64,000 nucleotides of DNA. Origin: Buddleja alternifolia (taxonomy: Eukaryota; Streptophyta; Magnoliopsida; Lamiales; Scrophulariaceae). Position numbers and translations under genes: made by a program. Location of the stretch: NCBI GenBank assembly GCA_019426215.1, contig CM033400.1:15670568-15734567 (forward strand). Direction: 5' to 3'. Shown piece by piece: positions 11,980 to 23,730 of this stretch. A model generated the notes under the pieces. The model was not told the DNA's origin, ran no database searches, and worked only from the letters and a program-made list of their open reading frames with translations. Each line of letters opens with the position of its first letter. Positions within the stretch are counted from its first letter, which is position 1.

Positions 11980-12771
11980 ATTGTTAACTACAAAATAAAT
12001 AGTGAGGCAATACAATTAGCATTCAATATGTAATCTTGTCCACATATAATTCGGTCTTTAATCATACGTATTTCCCACTATTTTATCGAATTCCATAACC
12101 CTCTTATATGGATATTCGAGGAGATATGCGGGTCTCCCTAGCGGGCTCGAGATCCATAAGCGACTCTTCATATGCCCCGAGAACACGAGCCCATATGATA
12201 AATCCGTATGGTAGGCTTACCGGCCTTCTATATCGACATATAGTTCTCAAGATATTTTGCCTCGTCTTTCCCATATACCCCGAGAACACGAGCCCATATG
12301 GTAGTAAACGTTAAGTCAAGCCCATCAAATATTCATGGTCAATCGACTGGACTAGTGTGCCCCACGACTCATGGACGACACCTAGACAAATCGATCCCAC
12401 GAGCATCCCTATGCTTAGTGGTGGTCACAGCCTAATCCACTTGACGCCACCCCACGACTCATGGACGGCGGGTCAAGCTTCATGGCATTTCACATGCTAC
12501 CACTTATGATGGAAGGCGTGGACAATAGATCTTCATTCAATTTCCACATAAACTTAATATTTCTTGGATTTACTTGAAACAAATCAAGCGAGGGGTTTCA
12601 ACATGCAAGGTCTCATCAAGATAAGGATTATCTTTAATTATGTGATCATGCAATCCAAGTAGCATATAAGAAAACATAATACAAGACATCCACAAAGCGG
12701 TAAACAAATATGGATGATTGTGGGTCCCTAAGCGATCCACCCGAGCCACCGGTGAATCTAAGGCAATCTAG
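11980..12771 (-). other. C2 leader, gag-proximal part, with two constant-loop hairpins
   Basis: Non-coding. On the minus strand, two hairpins share the 17-nt loop GGCTCGTGTTCTCGGGG. One uses plus-strand 12,168-12,174 and 12,192-12,198 (tcatatg/catatga, 7 bp). The other uses 12,271-12,277 and 12,295-12,301 (ccatat/atatgg plus one G-U). The outermost pair changes from T-A to C-G. The region ends at the TSD ggtac (12,772-12,776) of Athila element A. Confidence 0.6.
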
Positions 12772-12776
12772 GGTAC

Positions 12777-14264
12777 TGATAAGTGCAATATTTATATATT
12801 TTATTACCTCTATCTTTAGCATTTTATTGTGATTATATGGCCATTGGAACTGATTTTATCTCATTTTGTGATTTGGGCAAGAGTTGAAGTGCAAAATATC
12901 AATTTCAATCAAAATGACAGATTTGGCGATGTTTCGGAAATATTAATATATCTAGAGATGCAGACATTAGTTTCTATTGAATTTTATCTAGTTGGAAAGC
13001 TAAGACAAAGGCCTATATTTCTTATGAAGAAGTCCAGACCCAGTTCGGAAGTTAAAGGGCTCGAAAGTGTTGAAGAATTTAATGAAGATTTCTGTTCTGG
13101 ACTGGACTGGACTGGAGTGCGCAGCTTTGGTGAAACGTTCATAACTAGAGTTATGTGTCTTGGATTCAGTCAAGGCCAGTTGGAAATGAAAGCTAACACA
13201 TAAAGCTACAAATTTCTAGAAGGAGTCAAAGGCAGATTCGATGAATTAGAGGTGACAAATCAGAATGTAAAGGGAAGAATATATTCTCCATGCTTTGATG
13301 TTAAAGAGAAGAATATATTCTCCATGCTTTGATGTTAAAGGGAAGAATATATTCTCCATGTCTTGATAAAGGAAGAGGGAATATATTCTCTCTATGATTA
13401 TGTCATCTTTTCATTGCCTATATATATGTCTTGCAAGAGTTGAAGAAGAACAACAAAAACAAGAAGAAAACAAAGAGAAGAGAGTTAGAAAAATAGTATT
13501 TTCAAGTTTTATGCTTACAATTATGAGTAGCTAAGTTTTTCTTTCGATTCAAGGGAGTTCATTTTGATTCACATGTTGTGAGACACGGAGCTTCATCTAT
13601 CTATCTACGGTTTGATTATCTTTTGTTTCTTATTCTTAATGTTCATGCTTGTTTAGATAATAATCTAAGGTGCACATTAGTTGATTATCTATTACAATTT
13701 ATTGCTAACAAATCTTCATAATCCGTAATTGTTATGTTTGATTTGTGCATGTAGCAATTAGGTTTTCATGATTAGGATCCCAATTTTCGTTGATAACCTA
13801 AGGGAAACATTAGAGTAAATTAAATAGTTGGCGCTTGCTTAAACTATTGTTTATCCTTAGTCGCTTCTAATTCGTTATGCTATTATTAACATGATTAGGA
13901 TTGCTTAATACCGAGTCAGTTGATAATAAGAATTTAACCGGGTGCTGGGCTTTGGTTAATGATATACGGAAGTTAATAGGGATATAAATAGCTGGTTATT
14001 TATGTTCTTGGCTAAGTAATCAAAGAATAGATAGTATTTTAGGTGTCTATGATCAACTTGAATTGAAGAACGAACTATCCTTGAATCGATGCTTTACATT
14101 TATTGAACTTCCTATTTAATTCCTGTCATTATTAATTCATCAAACAAACCTCCCCATTGAATATTATTTTGATCAACCAATCTCTAGGGTTCGACCTGGA
14201 CTTACGAGTACTACAAATTCTTGTGAGAACAGTAATTATATTTTGGTGCATTCGACACGTACCA
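12777..14264 (+). mobile_element. Athila A 5' LTR
   Basis: 1,488 bp, TG...CA. It contains three near-copies of an 'aagaatatattctccatg' unit around 13,275-13,360 and a 'cctatatatat' TATA-like stretch near 13,420, followed by an A-rich 'gaagaagaacaacaaaaac' start region. The 124-codon open frame at 12,829-13,203 is repeated in the 3' LTR and has no domain. Confidence 0.95.
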
Positions 14265-14269
14265 AATTT

Positions 14270-14287
14270 TGGCGCCGTTGCCGGGGA
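14270..14287 (+). other. Athila A primer-binding site (Asp tRNA)
   Basis: tggcgccgttgccgggga lies five bases after the LTR and is complementary to the 3' end of plant Asp tRNA, the usual primer of Athila-group elements. Confidence 0.93.
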
Positions 14288-14473
14288 TTGGTTTTCGGTC
14301 AAAATCTTATTTTATTTTAATTATTATTGTAATATATATAGGCTGTTAGATTTATATATTTCTTAGTTTTAAGTTTTATTGACTAGTTTGTGCATTGAAA
14401 AAAAAAACACTGTTTTTCGAATTCGGCCACGAACTCTATATCAATCTTGAAGGAAACATCATTTTAAAAACAA

Positions 14474-14497
14474 CTCAGCATACAACAGTATGCTGAG
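14474..14497 (+). other. Athila A leader hairpin
   Basis: ctcagcatac and gtatgctgag are perfect inverted repeats separated by 4 nt (aaca), about 190 nt after the PBS and 135 nt before the gag ATG. A packaging or dimerisation role is only a guess from position. Confidence 0.6.
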
Positions 14498-14631
14498 CAC
14501 CACGCTCGCGGGCCCAAATTCCATCGTTTACTAGTTGTTTTTTGCGTTTTTGTGTTTTCAGTCGGTTTTTAAGTTTTATTTTTATTTTTTTTCAATATTT
14601 CTACACTTTACCTTGTTAGTTTTTGTGTTTT

Positions 14632-15753
14632 ATGACCTCTAAGAGCTAGGAAATTGATCCAGAGATTGAAAGAACGTTCCACAGATTAAGAAGAGAGGCT
14701 AAACGGGCAATTGAAGAGCAAACCTCAATACCTGAAGAGTCAATCCCTTCTCCAAAGGGAAGCACCGAATCTCTGCACCTGTTTTCAAGTGATTCAGATG
14801 AAGAGGAAGTCATGGCAGCCAACAATAGGACTCTAAAGGAGTTGGCTGCTCCAAATTTTAATCAACAACCTTTATGCATTGAATACGCTACTTTAGATGT
14901 TGCTTTTGAATTGAAATCTGGATTGATTCACTTATTACCTAAATTTCGTGGTCTTGCAGGAGAGGATCCAAATAAACATCTGAAGGAGTTCCATGTTGTT
15001 TGTTCAAGCATGAGACCAACTGGAGTGTCCGGGGAGCAGATTAAATTGAGAGCTTTTCCATTCTCCTTAGCTGATGATGCAAAGGATTGGCTCTATTATT
15101 TACCGTCAGGGACGATAACAACATGGAATGAAGTGAAGAGGCTATTTTTGGAAAAGTACTTCCCAGCTTCAAGGGCTGCCAACATAAGGAAAGAAATTTG
15201 TGGCATAAGGCAGTACAATGAAGAGTCATTATACGAATACTGGGAGCGTTTTAAGAAGTTGTGTGCAAGCTGCCCCCACCACCAAATAAGTGAGCAATTG
15301 TTAATTCAATATTTTTATGAAGGCTTACTGTATATGGATAGGAACATGATTGATGCAGCGAGTGGAGGAGCGTTAGTAGATAAAACCCCCACAGCTGCCA
15401 GAAATTTGATTTCCAATATGGCGGCAAATTCACAGCAATTTGGCATGAGGTTGGACCACACACCTAAAGCAGTTAATGAGGTAAGTACATCTAACCTTGA
15501 GCATCAAATTTCTGGGTTAACGTCATTAGTTCGTCAGATGGCGGTAGGAAATATGCAAGTAGCGAAGGTATGTGGTATTTGTTCAGTTACAGGACACCCC
15601 ACTGATGCGTGTCCAACATTGCAAGAAGAAACGAACCAGCAAGCCAATGCCATTGGAGGATTCCCAGGTCAGCAACAAAGAAAGTACGATCCTTATTCCA
15701 ATTCATACAATCCAGGCTGGCGAGATCACCCTAATCTCAGTTATGGAAATTAA
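14632..15753 (+). pseudogene. gag: Athila A gag
   Basis: Starts at the ATG at 14,632, because the residues that follow (EIDPEIERTFHRLRREAKR) are the usual N-terminus of Athila gag. A TAG at 14,647 cuts it after five codons, and the frame reopens through 15,753. The gag domain spans roughly residues 80-230 of the unbroken frame: HLKEFHVVCSSM, LRAFPFSLADDAKDWLYYL, W.EVKRLFLEKYFPASRA, LYEYWERFKKLCASCPHH. A CCHC knuckle follows (CGICSVTGHPTDAC). A TAA at 15,751 separates it from the protease in the same frame. Family role: capsid formation and RNA packaging. Confidence 0.9.
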
Positions 15754-17871
15754 GTTGGACAAAATCGTTATCAAAATTCTTTCCAGCCTCGACAGCAACA
15801 TCAAACGAATCAATCTTCAAATTCAGGTATGGCTTTAGATGAAATTGTTAAAGCTCTCGCTAACAATACCCAACAATTTCAACAGGAAACAAGAAACAGC
15901 ATCCAAAATTTAGAGAAACAGATAAGTCAGTTAGCAACTTCGATGAGCAAGATGGAAGCTCAAGGTTCGGGCAAATTACCCTCCCAAACAATCATAAATC
16001 CTAGAGAGAATGCCAGTGTAGTAACTTTGTGGAGTGGAAAAGAAATTCAGAGCCCAACTCAAAGTGTGCCGGAAGAAGAAAAACCCACAGAAGCTAAAAT
16101 TAGTCTCGAAGCTCCTAAGGTTAGTTTTCCTTCAAACATGCATAATTCCACTAACACTGTTCCTGTTTCCATCCCCTTTCCGAGCAGGTTAAGTAAATCC
16201 AAGAAACAAAATGAAGAGAAGGAGATATTGGAGACATTCAGGAAGGTAGCAGTAAACATTCCACTACTTGATGCTATTAGTCAGATTCCGATATATGCGA
16301 AATTTCTTAAGGAGCTATGCACCACGAAGAGGAAGCTACGAGGAGACGAAAAGATTAAAGTGGATGAAAATGTGTCTGCAATAATCCAGCGAAAACTGCC
16401 ACCTAAGTGTAAGGATCCAGGTACGTTTACTATCCCTTGTGTGATTGGTAATAATAGATTTGAACGTGCCATGTTAGATTTAGGTGCATCAATTAACGTC
16501 ATGCCTTATTCAATTTATGCATCTCTTAATTTGGGTCCCTTGAAACAAACTGGTGTTATTATACAATTGGCGGATCGATCTAATGCATACCCCGAGGGGG
16601 TGCTTGAGGATGTGTTAGTGCAAGTGAATGAATTAATCTTTCCAGCTGATTTTTACGTTCTGAATATGGAAGATAATGGATCCCCAAATCCAGCCCCGAT
16701 CCTCCTAGGACGCCCCTTCCTCAAAACAGCAAGAACAAAGATTGATGCTCATGATGGCACTTTGTCAATGGAGTTCGATGGGCAGATTGTCAAATTTAGC
16801 ATATTCGAATCCATGAGGTATCCCCCTGATGTGAATTCAGTTTATTCTATTGATATTATTGATGTGTTAGCCCAGGAGGTTTTTGAGAAAAATCAAGTGG
16901 ATGCATTGGAAGTAGTACTCAGTCATGGTTTATGGCAATTCGGGGAACATCTGAATTTTAGTGATGAAGTTGAAGAGATGATTATGGCTTTGCAGTCCTT
17001 ACCACCAGCCCCTAGCAGGTATAATGTGTCAAAAATTGAATTATCATTTAATCACACAAAATTGCTGCCATCTGTGTTGCAGGCACCGAATTTAGAACTT
17101 AAGCCCTTACCCGACCATCTGAAGTATGCGTACTTAGGGGAGACTGAGACCTTGCCAGTAATAATTGGAAAGAATCTGACTATGGTGCAAGAGGAAAGAC
17201 TTGTTAGAATACTTCGAGATCATAAGACATCCACACCTTATCACCCTCAGACAAATGGGCAAGCCGAGGTGTCCAATCGAGAAGTCAAGTCCATCTTGGA
17301 AAAACCTGTAAATCCTAATCGAAAAGATTGGAGTCTTCGACTTGAAGATGCATTATGGGCATACCGGACAACCTATAAAACACCTATTGGGATGTCTCCA
17401 TATAGGTTAGTCTTTGGTAAATCGTGTTATCTTCCGGTGGAATTGGAACACAAAGCGTTTTGGGCTGTAAAGAGTTGCAATTTAGATAGAGATCAAACTG
17501 GTATACATAGGAAGTTGCAACTACAAGAGTTAGAGGAGATTCGCTTTGATGCTTATGAGAATTCCCGAATTTACAAGGAGAAGACCAAGGGGTTTCATGA
17601 CAAGATGATCTCTAGGAAGGAATTTGTGATTGGACAAAAAGTGTTGCTTTACAACTCAAGACTCAAATTAATGCCTGGTAAGTTACGTTCTCGTTGTGTT
17701 GGACCTTTTGTTGTGATTAATGTATTTTCTTATGGTGCAGTAGAGATTCAAACCTTAGAAACTAACAAGTTGTTCAAGGTAAATGGACATAGACTTAAAC
17801 CTTTCTATGAAGGTTTTCAAGAGCATACAATTGAAGAAGTTTCATTGATCAATCCAACTTACTTGGATTAA
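15754..17871 (+). pseudogene. pol: Athila A protease joined in frame to the C-terminal part of integrase
   Basis: Open from 15,754 to the TAA at 17,871. The first ~130 codons are a Gln/Asn-rich linker with a coiled-coil-like stretch ([20 protein letters not shown]). The retropepsin-like domain has [14 protein letters not shown] and [16 protein letters not shown]. The usual segment before RT follows ([33 protein letters not shown]). At 17,221-17,229 it passes straight into integrase C-terminal sequence ([18 protein letters not shown], then [20 protein letters not shown] and a chromodomain-free tail). Compared with G4, about 2.1 kb coding RT, RNase H and the integrase zinc finger and first catalytic residues is missing, without a frameshift. 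It cannot reverse-transcribe or integrate itself. Confidence 0.92.
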
Positions 17872-19105
17872 AAGGCTGCAAAGTCGAGCCAACGACTTTA
17901 AAAAAAGGCGCTGCTTGGGAGGCAACCCAAGAGTGGCTGAACGACCATCATCAGATTTGCTTTCTTTTTCCCTATCGCTTTTAGTTTCATTTGTTCATTT
18001 TTTTATTTATTTTTATTTATTTATTTTCATTCTGTGTTGCATTGAGGACAATGCAGATTTTAAGTGTGGGGGAGATGGTTAGTTATTTGTTTTATGAGTT
18101 AAAAAAAAAAATTCTTTATTGTGCAACCAAGTAAGGTAGTGAAAAATTATTTCCCTTCATCAGTGGTTGATTGAAAAATAGACTAGATTCAATAGAGAAG
18201 TTAAGTAGTGTTAAAATTGTTATAATTGTTGAAGTACAGACTTTTAGAGAAATTCGTGTAAATTCGTAATTTAGCATAACTTTGTATGTGACTTTTGACT
18301 CACTGAAATTCCTTCAAAATCCTCAAGGTTAATCTGGTTGATAGTGATTTAAAGTAATAACGGATGAAATTCCTCGGTGTAAAGCTTGAGGCGTAAACTA
18401 TGTAATGCTGAAGATATAATATAGCGCCTGGGATTATCTACACTGAAGGGATTAAGCCTGAGGAGTTTTCAAGCTTGATAACCTAAGACTATCTAGTCTG
18501 GGATCTATCGGCCCAAACCTGCTACTGTGTTGGAAATCTAATAGAGCTATTCAAAGTATGTCCAGAATGAAATGATCCGCTTGTTGAGTAACCGGGTGCA
18601 TTCATGAATAATGTTTGTATTCGCGTCAAAAGATAAGTGTGTGCTTAATAATAATATATTGCTCGTTTTAATTCATGCTTGAGGAAATATAAAGGGATGA
18701 TGTTGAGTTAAATGTTGCATTAATAGTATTGCGGTTACAAAATGAAGTGAATTCTTGAGAAGTTTGTGTGAATGCAAGAGTAATGGTGGACACATGATTA
18801 ACCTTTCTAGCGAATTTTGTTAATTTTTGGTTATGAATCGATGATGTTTGGAAAGAAAATTTCATGAACTTGCTTGTTTGTACATTGAGAGATTGATTTT
18901 GTGGGTATATCGTCTGCAAACCCTCACGAGACTAAACTCGTCCACTAGGGGTAACCTAGGGGTTTAAAGGCTTGTTGCATATGCTAAATGCAACCGTGTA
19001 ACCTACGAAAGTGGTTGGCTTTAGTTTTAGTTTTTTTTTTTTTCTTTTTTCTAGTTTCTCTTTATCTTTGCCCGAGGACGTGCAAGAGCTAAGTGTGGAG
19101 GAATT
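17872..19105 (+). other. Athila A 3' non-coding region with hairpins and PPT
   Basis: No open frame of note. It has the hairpin cttgggaggcaacccaag (17,914-17,931) just after pol; a purine-rich aagtgtgggggaga near 18,062, a possible second PPT; a conserved block at 18,895-19,020 shared with G3, G4 and G7; and aagtgtggaggaatt abutting the 3' LTR, which is the likely PPT. Confidence 0.75.
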
Positions 19106-20593
19106 TGATAAGTGCAATATTTATATATTTTATTACCTCTATCTTTAGCATTTTATTGTGATTATATGGCCATTGGAACTGATTTTATCTCATTTTGTGA
19201 TTTGGGCAAGAGTTGAAGTGCAAAATATCAATTTCAATCAAAATGACAGATTTGGCGATGTTTCGGAAATATTAATATATCTAGAGATGCAGACATTAGT
19301 TTCTATTGAATTTTATCTAGTTGGAAAGCTAAGACAAAGGCCTATATTTCTTATGAAGAAGTCCAGACCCAGTTCGGAAGTTAAAGGGCTCGAAAGTGTT
19401 GAAGAATTTAATGAAGATTTCTGTTCTGGACTGGACTGGACTGGAATGCGCAGCTTTGGTGAAAAATTCATAACTAGAGTTATGTGTCTTGGATTCAGTC
19501 AAGGCCAGTTGGAAATGAAAGCTAACACATAAAGCTACAAATGTCTAGAAGGAGTCAAAGTCAGATTCGATGAATTAGAGGTGACAAATCAGAATGTAAA
19601 GGGAAGAATATATTCTCCATGCTTTGATGTTAAAGAGAAGAATATATTCTCCATACTTTGATGTTAAAGGGAAGAATATATTCTCCATGTCTTGATAAAG
19701 GAAGAGGGAATATATTCTCTCTATGATTATGTCATCTTTTCATTGCCTATATATATGTCTTGCAAGAGTTGAAGAAGAACAACAAAAACAAGAAGAAAAC
19801 AAAGAGAAGAGAGTTAGAAAAATAGTATTTTCAAGTTTTATGTTTACAATTATGAGTAGCTAAGTTTTTCTTTCGATTCAAGGGAGTTCATTTTGATTCA
19901 CATGTTGTGAGACACGGAGCTTCATCTATCTATCTACGGTTTGATTATCTTTTGTTTCTTATTCTTAATGTTCATGCTTGTTTAGATAATAATCTAAGGT
20001 GCACATTAGTTGATTATCTATTACAATTTATTGCTAACAAATCTTCATAATCCGTAATTGTTATGTTTGATTTGTGCATGTAGCAATTAGGTTTTCATGA
20101 TTAGGATCCCAATTTTCGTTGATAACCTAAGGGAAACATTAGAGTAAATTAAATAGTTGGCGCTTGCTTAAACTATTGTTTATCCTTAGTCGCTTCTAAT
20201 TCGTTATGCTATTATTAACATGATTAGGATTGCTTAATACCGAGTCAGTTGATAATAAGAATTTAACCGGGTGCTGGGCTTTGGTTAATGATATACGGAA
20301 GTTAATATGGATATAAATAGCTGGTTATTTATGTTCTTGGCTAAGTAATCAAAGAATAGATAGTATTTTAGGTGTCTATGATCAACTTGAATTGAAGAAC
20401 GAACTATCCTTGAATCGATGCTTTACATTTATTGAACTTCCTATTTAATTCCTGTCATTATTAATTCATCAAACAAACCTCCCCATTGAATATTATTTTG
20501 ATCAACCAATCTCTAGGGTTCGACCTGGACTTACGAGTACTACAAATTCTTGTGAGAACAGTAATTATATTTTGGTGCATTCGACACGTACCA
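19106..20593 (+). mobile_element. Athila A 3' LTR
   Basis: 1,488 bp, identical in length to the 5' LTR and about 99.5% identical by eye. It is followed by the TSD ggtac at 20,594-20,598. Confidence 0.95.
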
Positions 20594-20598
20594 GGTAC

Positions 20599-21572
20599 TA
20601 AATTAAAATAGGCCCTATCTATTACATAAGCTTCCAACGGCATACATAATCTTCAATAATGGTCCATCATCTTCGTCTCCAAATTCGATTACATTAAAAT
20701 GAAAAAAAAAGTGCGAAAATAAAATATACAACCAAATTGAAATAGAGGCCAATAATAATTACAACCCAATTGAATAATCTAAGGCTCGACCCACAATCCA
20801 TCCATTATGCAAATCAACCATCAAGTGTATGAAGATGACGTGCAAAGCATTAATTAATCATAAACCCATCACATAGTTGAAACAATCATAACTTTGGGAT
20901 TTATACGTTTTGAGGAAAAACCGAGTTTTTTTAGTTTTTCAAAAATTCAAAACTTTTAAATAACTCAAAAACGCGTGGAAATTGATTCCAAAATCAAGAA
21001 ATGGGCCAAAGGTAGGAGTCCTTGAAGGCCCGGGTCATGTGTACCACACCACGTCAAGATGGTCCAACCATCAAGCACATGGTGTGCATATGCACACCCG
21101 TGTACACTGCCCGGCAACGCACCGTTCGCCGCCGAGCAGCGCACACACTGTCCAGCAGCTGCTGGACAGTTTCTCGACCATGGTCGAGACCACCAAGGGG
21201 TGGAATCGGCCATGGTCAGCCCCGTCTTGACACCCGCCAAGTTTCCTTTGACGGTTGGCAATGATTCGCGATATTGAATCCTACTAAATGAGCACACCCT
21301 TATGCGCACAAAGCCTTCGGCCGGGTGTGCACAAAGTCTCGTAGCTTGGGTTCAATATCAATGGTCCTCGCCCGGGTTTCGACCTTCTCTTTTAGTGTTT
21401 CTTAATTTTCAATCGTTTCAAAAAAAAAATCTCCAAGATTTTAAGAAAAACGATGACAAATCCCAAGCTATTATTAAATCAACAAATGTAACATATAGAC
21501 TTAAGCAACCAGTTAAAATACTACATGAAACCGAAAGCAAAAACATGCAAAGTTTTTAATGTGCATAACCCG
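20599..21572 (-). other. C2 leader, PBS-proximal part, with three perfect palindromes
   Basis: Non-coding. On either strand it contains perfect palindromes at 21,082-21,097 (16 bp), 21,147-21,170 (24 bp) and 21,172-21,189 (18 bp), about 400-500 nt downstream of the PBS in element orientation. Several short overlapping frames here lack any domain. Confidence 0.7.
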
Positions 21573-21585
21573 GGCTCTGATACCA
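21573..21585 (-). other. C2 primer-binding site (initiator Met tRNA)
   Basis: Minus-strand tggtatcagagcc, one base inside the 5' LTR end, is the standard copia PBS. It proves that the right-hand LTR is the 5' LTR. Confidence 0.93.
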
Positions 21586-21586
21586 C

Positions 21587-23730
21587 TGTTAGGATCGGTA
21601 TGCCCCCACAAGCGATGCCGATGCAACGGAAGAAATAAAATATACAAAGCACATATATATCGGCATCCCAAGCTAGGGGGTCAAAGTAATGCACAACAAA
21701 AACTAATACGAGTAAAGGGGTTTTAAACCAATTACAAGATTTGGGGTTTTATTAAAGTGAGGGTGTAAAACCACAACACAAGGAAAACCACACCAAAAAC
21801 TTTGGCTCTCATTTTCGAATCCTCACCTCAACATGGAAGGGTTCGAATCAAACCACCATAAGCTCCTAAAGAAAGAAGCCTCTACAAGGACACACCTGAA
21901 GTAAGTTCATACCTTAAGCAAAAGATTGGCTAGATATATGCTCTAAGGAAATGGAGTCTATGTAGTGAAAGGTGGAAGACAAGAAGAGTTACTAAAAGAA
22001 ATATCTATAGAAGATAATCTTTTACAACTAATCTTCAAGAAGAAGTTCTATAGAAGAAAGTCTTCAAGAATCACAAAAGAAGCTAGAAAAATCTAGAGAT
22101 GAAGAACTAAGCTCTAAGCTTTTTTTTCTTTTTAAGTTTTCATCAAGTTTTAAATGAGAGCAAGAACACTTCCTTTTATAGCCACCAATTTTCGGCCATA
22201 TGGTGTTAGGTGGAGTAGAAGACTTCTTTTTCTTCACCTACCACCTCATTCTCACCTACCATTCCATTCTCAACTACCACCACATGTGTAAGAGAATATT
22301 TTTCATTTTCTTTTTCATTTAAAAAACATTACAAGTCAAACTTTGACTAACTTTGAATTTCACTCTTGTGACTTCATTTAATTAAGTCCAACTTAATTAA
22401 AATGACTTCCAGGACTTCCAAGACTTGTTAATTAAATAATCTTCATGATTAATTAATAGTAAAATTAGTAGCTTAAATATATTCCCGGATAATAATAATT
22501 TCCGTTAATGATTAATCTCCAAGATTAATTAATAGAAAAATTATTTTCCCAAGCCTACTAATTAAAATGTCTTCCACATAATTAATTAATCTCATTAATC
22601 AATTTTACTTTAATCCTAAACCGGATTAATATTCACATAGCAATTGAACTTTCTTGAGTAAGTGTGTAACCCCATTGTAGGTTCGTTCATGTACTAGTAG
22701 TAGGAACACAACCCCGTTGTGCCTTTGCAATTTTCATTGCTAGATTCAATTACTCCAAGTATTTTAATCCGACCAAGAATTAATTATCGATTAAGTCATG
22801 GTTCCTACAAATCAAGGTTAGTACTAGCCACGCGCCAAGAAGACCTAGCCATGAACGATTATTAGGTGACCTTTCCGCATTACGATTTTCGCATAAGTAA
22901 AATCCTTCCATCAAATATCCCGATCGAATCTAGGACTTGGATGTCAGTCGAAATCCCAGTAACTCGATTCTATGTATATCGATCTAAGTGACATTAACCA
23001 ATTTATCAATCAAGCGAGGAAACACTGCTCCTCCTTATTGATACTACTCTGGCCAGAGGTTCCCATGGTCAATACACTGTGAAGTACATAGGATATGCGC
23101 CGATGCTAATGATCAGTGACGGATTCTTTCTTGGCTCTCACGCGCCTCCGTACATAACCAGACTGGACCCAATATACCCCACTTTATGACTCACCTGGAA
23201 TCGTGTGACAAATCTAAGTACAGTGGGCGATGCACGAGACGACCAATGGTGCCTCAAGTCATGAGGACCAATCTTATGCCTACGTAACCGAGGAGATTCC
23301 AAATTCGACATTGACTCCAATATGGAATCTCGGCGGGGTTGTTCAGTTTACTCGATATCCCAACGAGAACCCACATACATGCACTGATGTACACCGTATC
23401 AGTATCCATGGAATAGGATACACTCTCCAAGAGTGTGCATTGTACGTGCAAGTCTTTACGAGTCATTGATATCCCTATCTCAATGATTCTATGACTTGGA
23501 ACATCTTTAATACCACAACCTTAGAGACGTATTCCATGATTGGCATCCCCGATACCAAACACATCTCATAGGTTAAGAGTGATCTAGGGGACGTTATCTA
23601 ATTGCATAGAATGATAAGATAAAGAAAAAAATGCCATTTATTAAATTACTTGACAAGATACAATATAAGATTGTTTAAAGAGTCGGCTACTACGCCCTAC
23701 AAATGGCGTACCGGGCACTTAACTCTTTCA
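21587..23730 (-). mobile_element. C2 5' LTR
   Basis: 2,144 bp, near-identical to 5,952-8,090, ending at the TSD agagt (23,731-23,735). Confidence 0.95.

Larger units (their letters stand above)
12777..20593 (+). mobile_element. Athila element A: young, internally deleted Ty3/gypsy retrotransposon
   Basis: Two 1,488 bp LTRs (TGATAAGT...CGTACCA) are flanked by the perfect 5 bp TSD ggtac (12,772-12,776 and 20,594-20,598). An Asp-tRNA PBS at 14,270 and the gag type place it in the Athila group. The LTRs differ at about eight positions by eye (~0.5%), making it the youngest insertion here. It encodes gag, protease and the C-terminal part of integrase. RT, RNase H and the integrase zinc finger/N-terminal core are missing. 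No env-like frame is seen between pol and the 3' LTR. It is inserted in the leader of C2 in the opposite orientation. Confidence 0.95.
5952..23730 (-). mobile_element. C2: Ty1/copia retrotransposon inserted in C1
   Basis: Complete element on the minus strand: 5' LTR 23,730-21,587, PBS, leader, gag-pol 11,979-8,105, PPT, 3' LTR 8,090-5,952. The direct repeat agagt flanks it at 5,947-5,951 and 23,731-23,735. Its LTRs (2,144 and 2,139 bp) differ by a few percent by eye. Athila element A (12,777-20,593) sits in its leader. It is the best-preserved copia element here, with about two in-frame stops and one frameshift in gag-pol. Gag and pol are closely related to those of C5. Confidence 0.95.

Noticed and set aside
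14270..14287. Possible tRNA gene fragments at the PBS sites
   Set aside because: Only the 18 nt (or 11-13 nt) complementary to tRNA 3' ends; no cloverleaf around them.
12829..19532. A 124-codon open frame intact in both LTRs of element A (12,829-13,203 and 19,158-19,532)
   Set aside because: The LTRs are ~99.5% identical because they were copied together, so shared openness is no evidence of selection. No domain or plausible role.
20965..21309. Overlapping 72-114 codon frames on both strands in the C2 leader
   Set aside because: Created by GC-rich palindromes that lack stops on either strand; no domain.
7501..23469. Short overlapping frames at 7,501-7,829 and 23,138-23,469
   Set aside because: They are the same place in the two C2 LTRs and read on both strands; shadows of LTR sequence.
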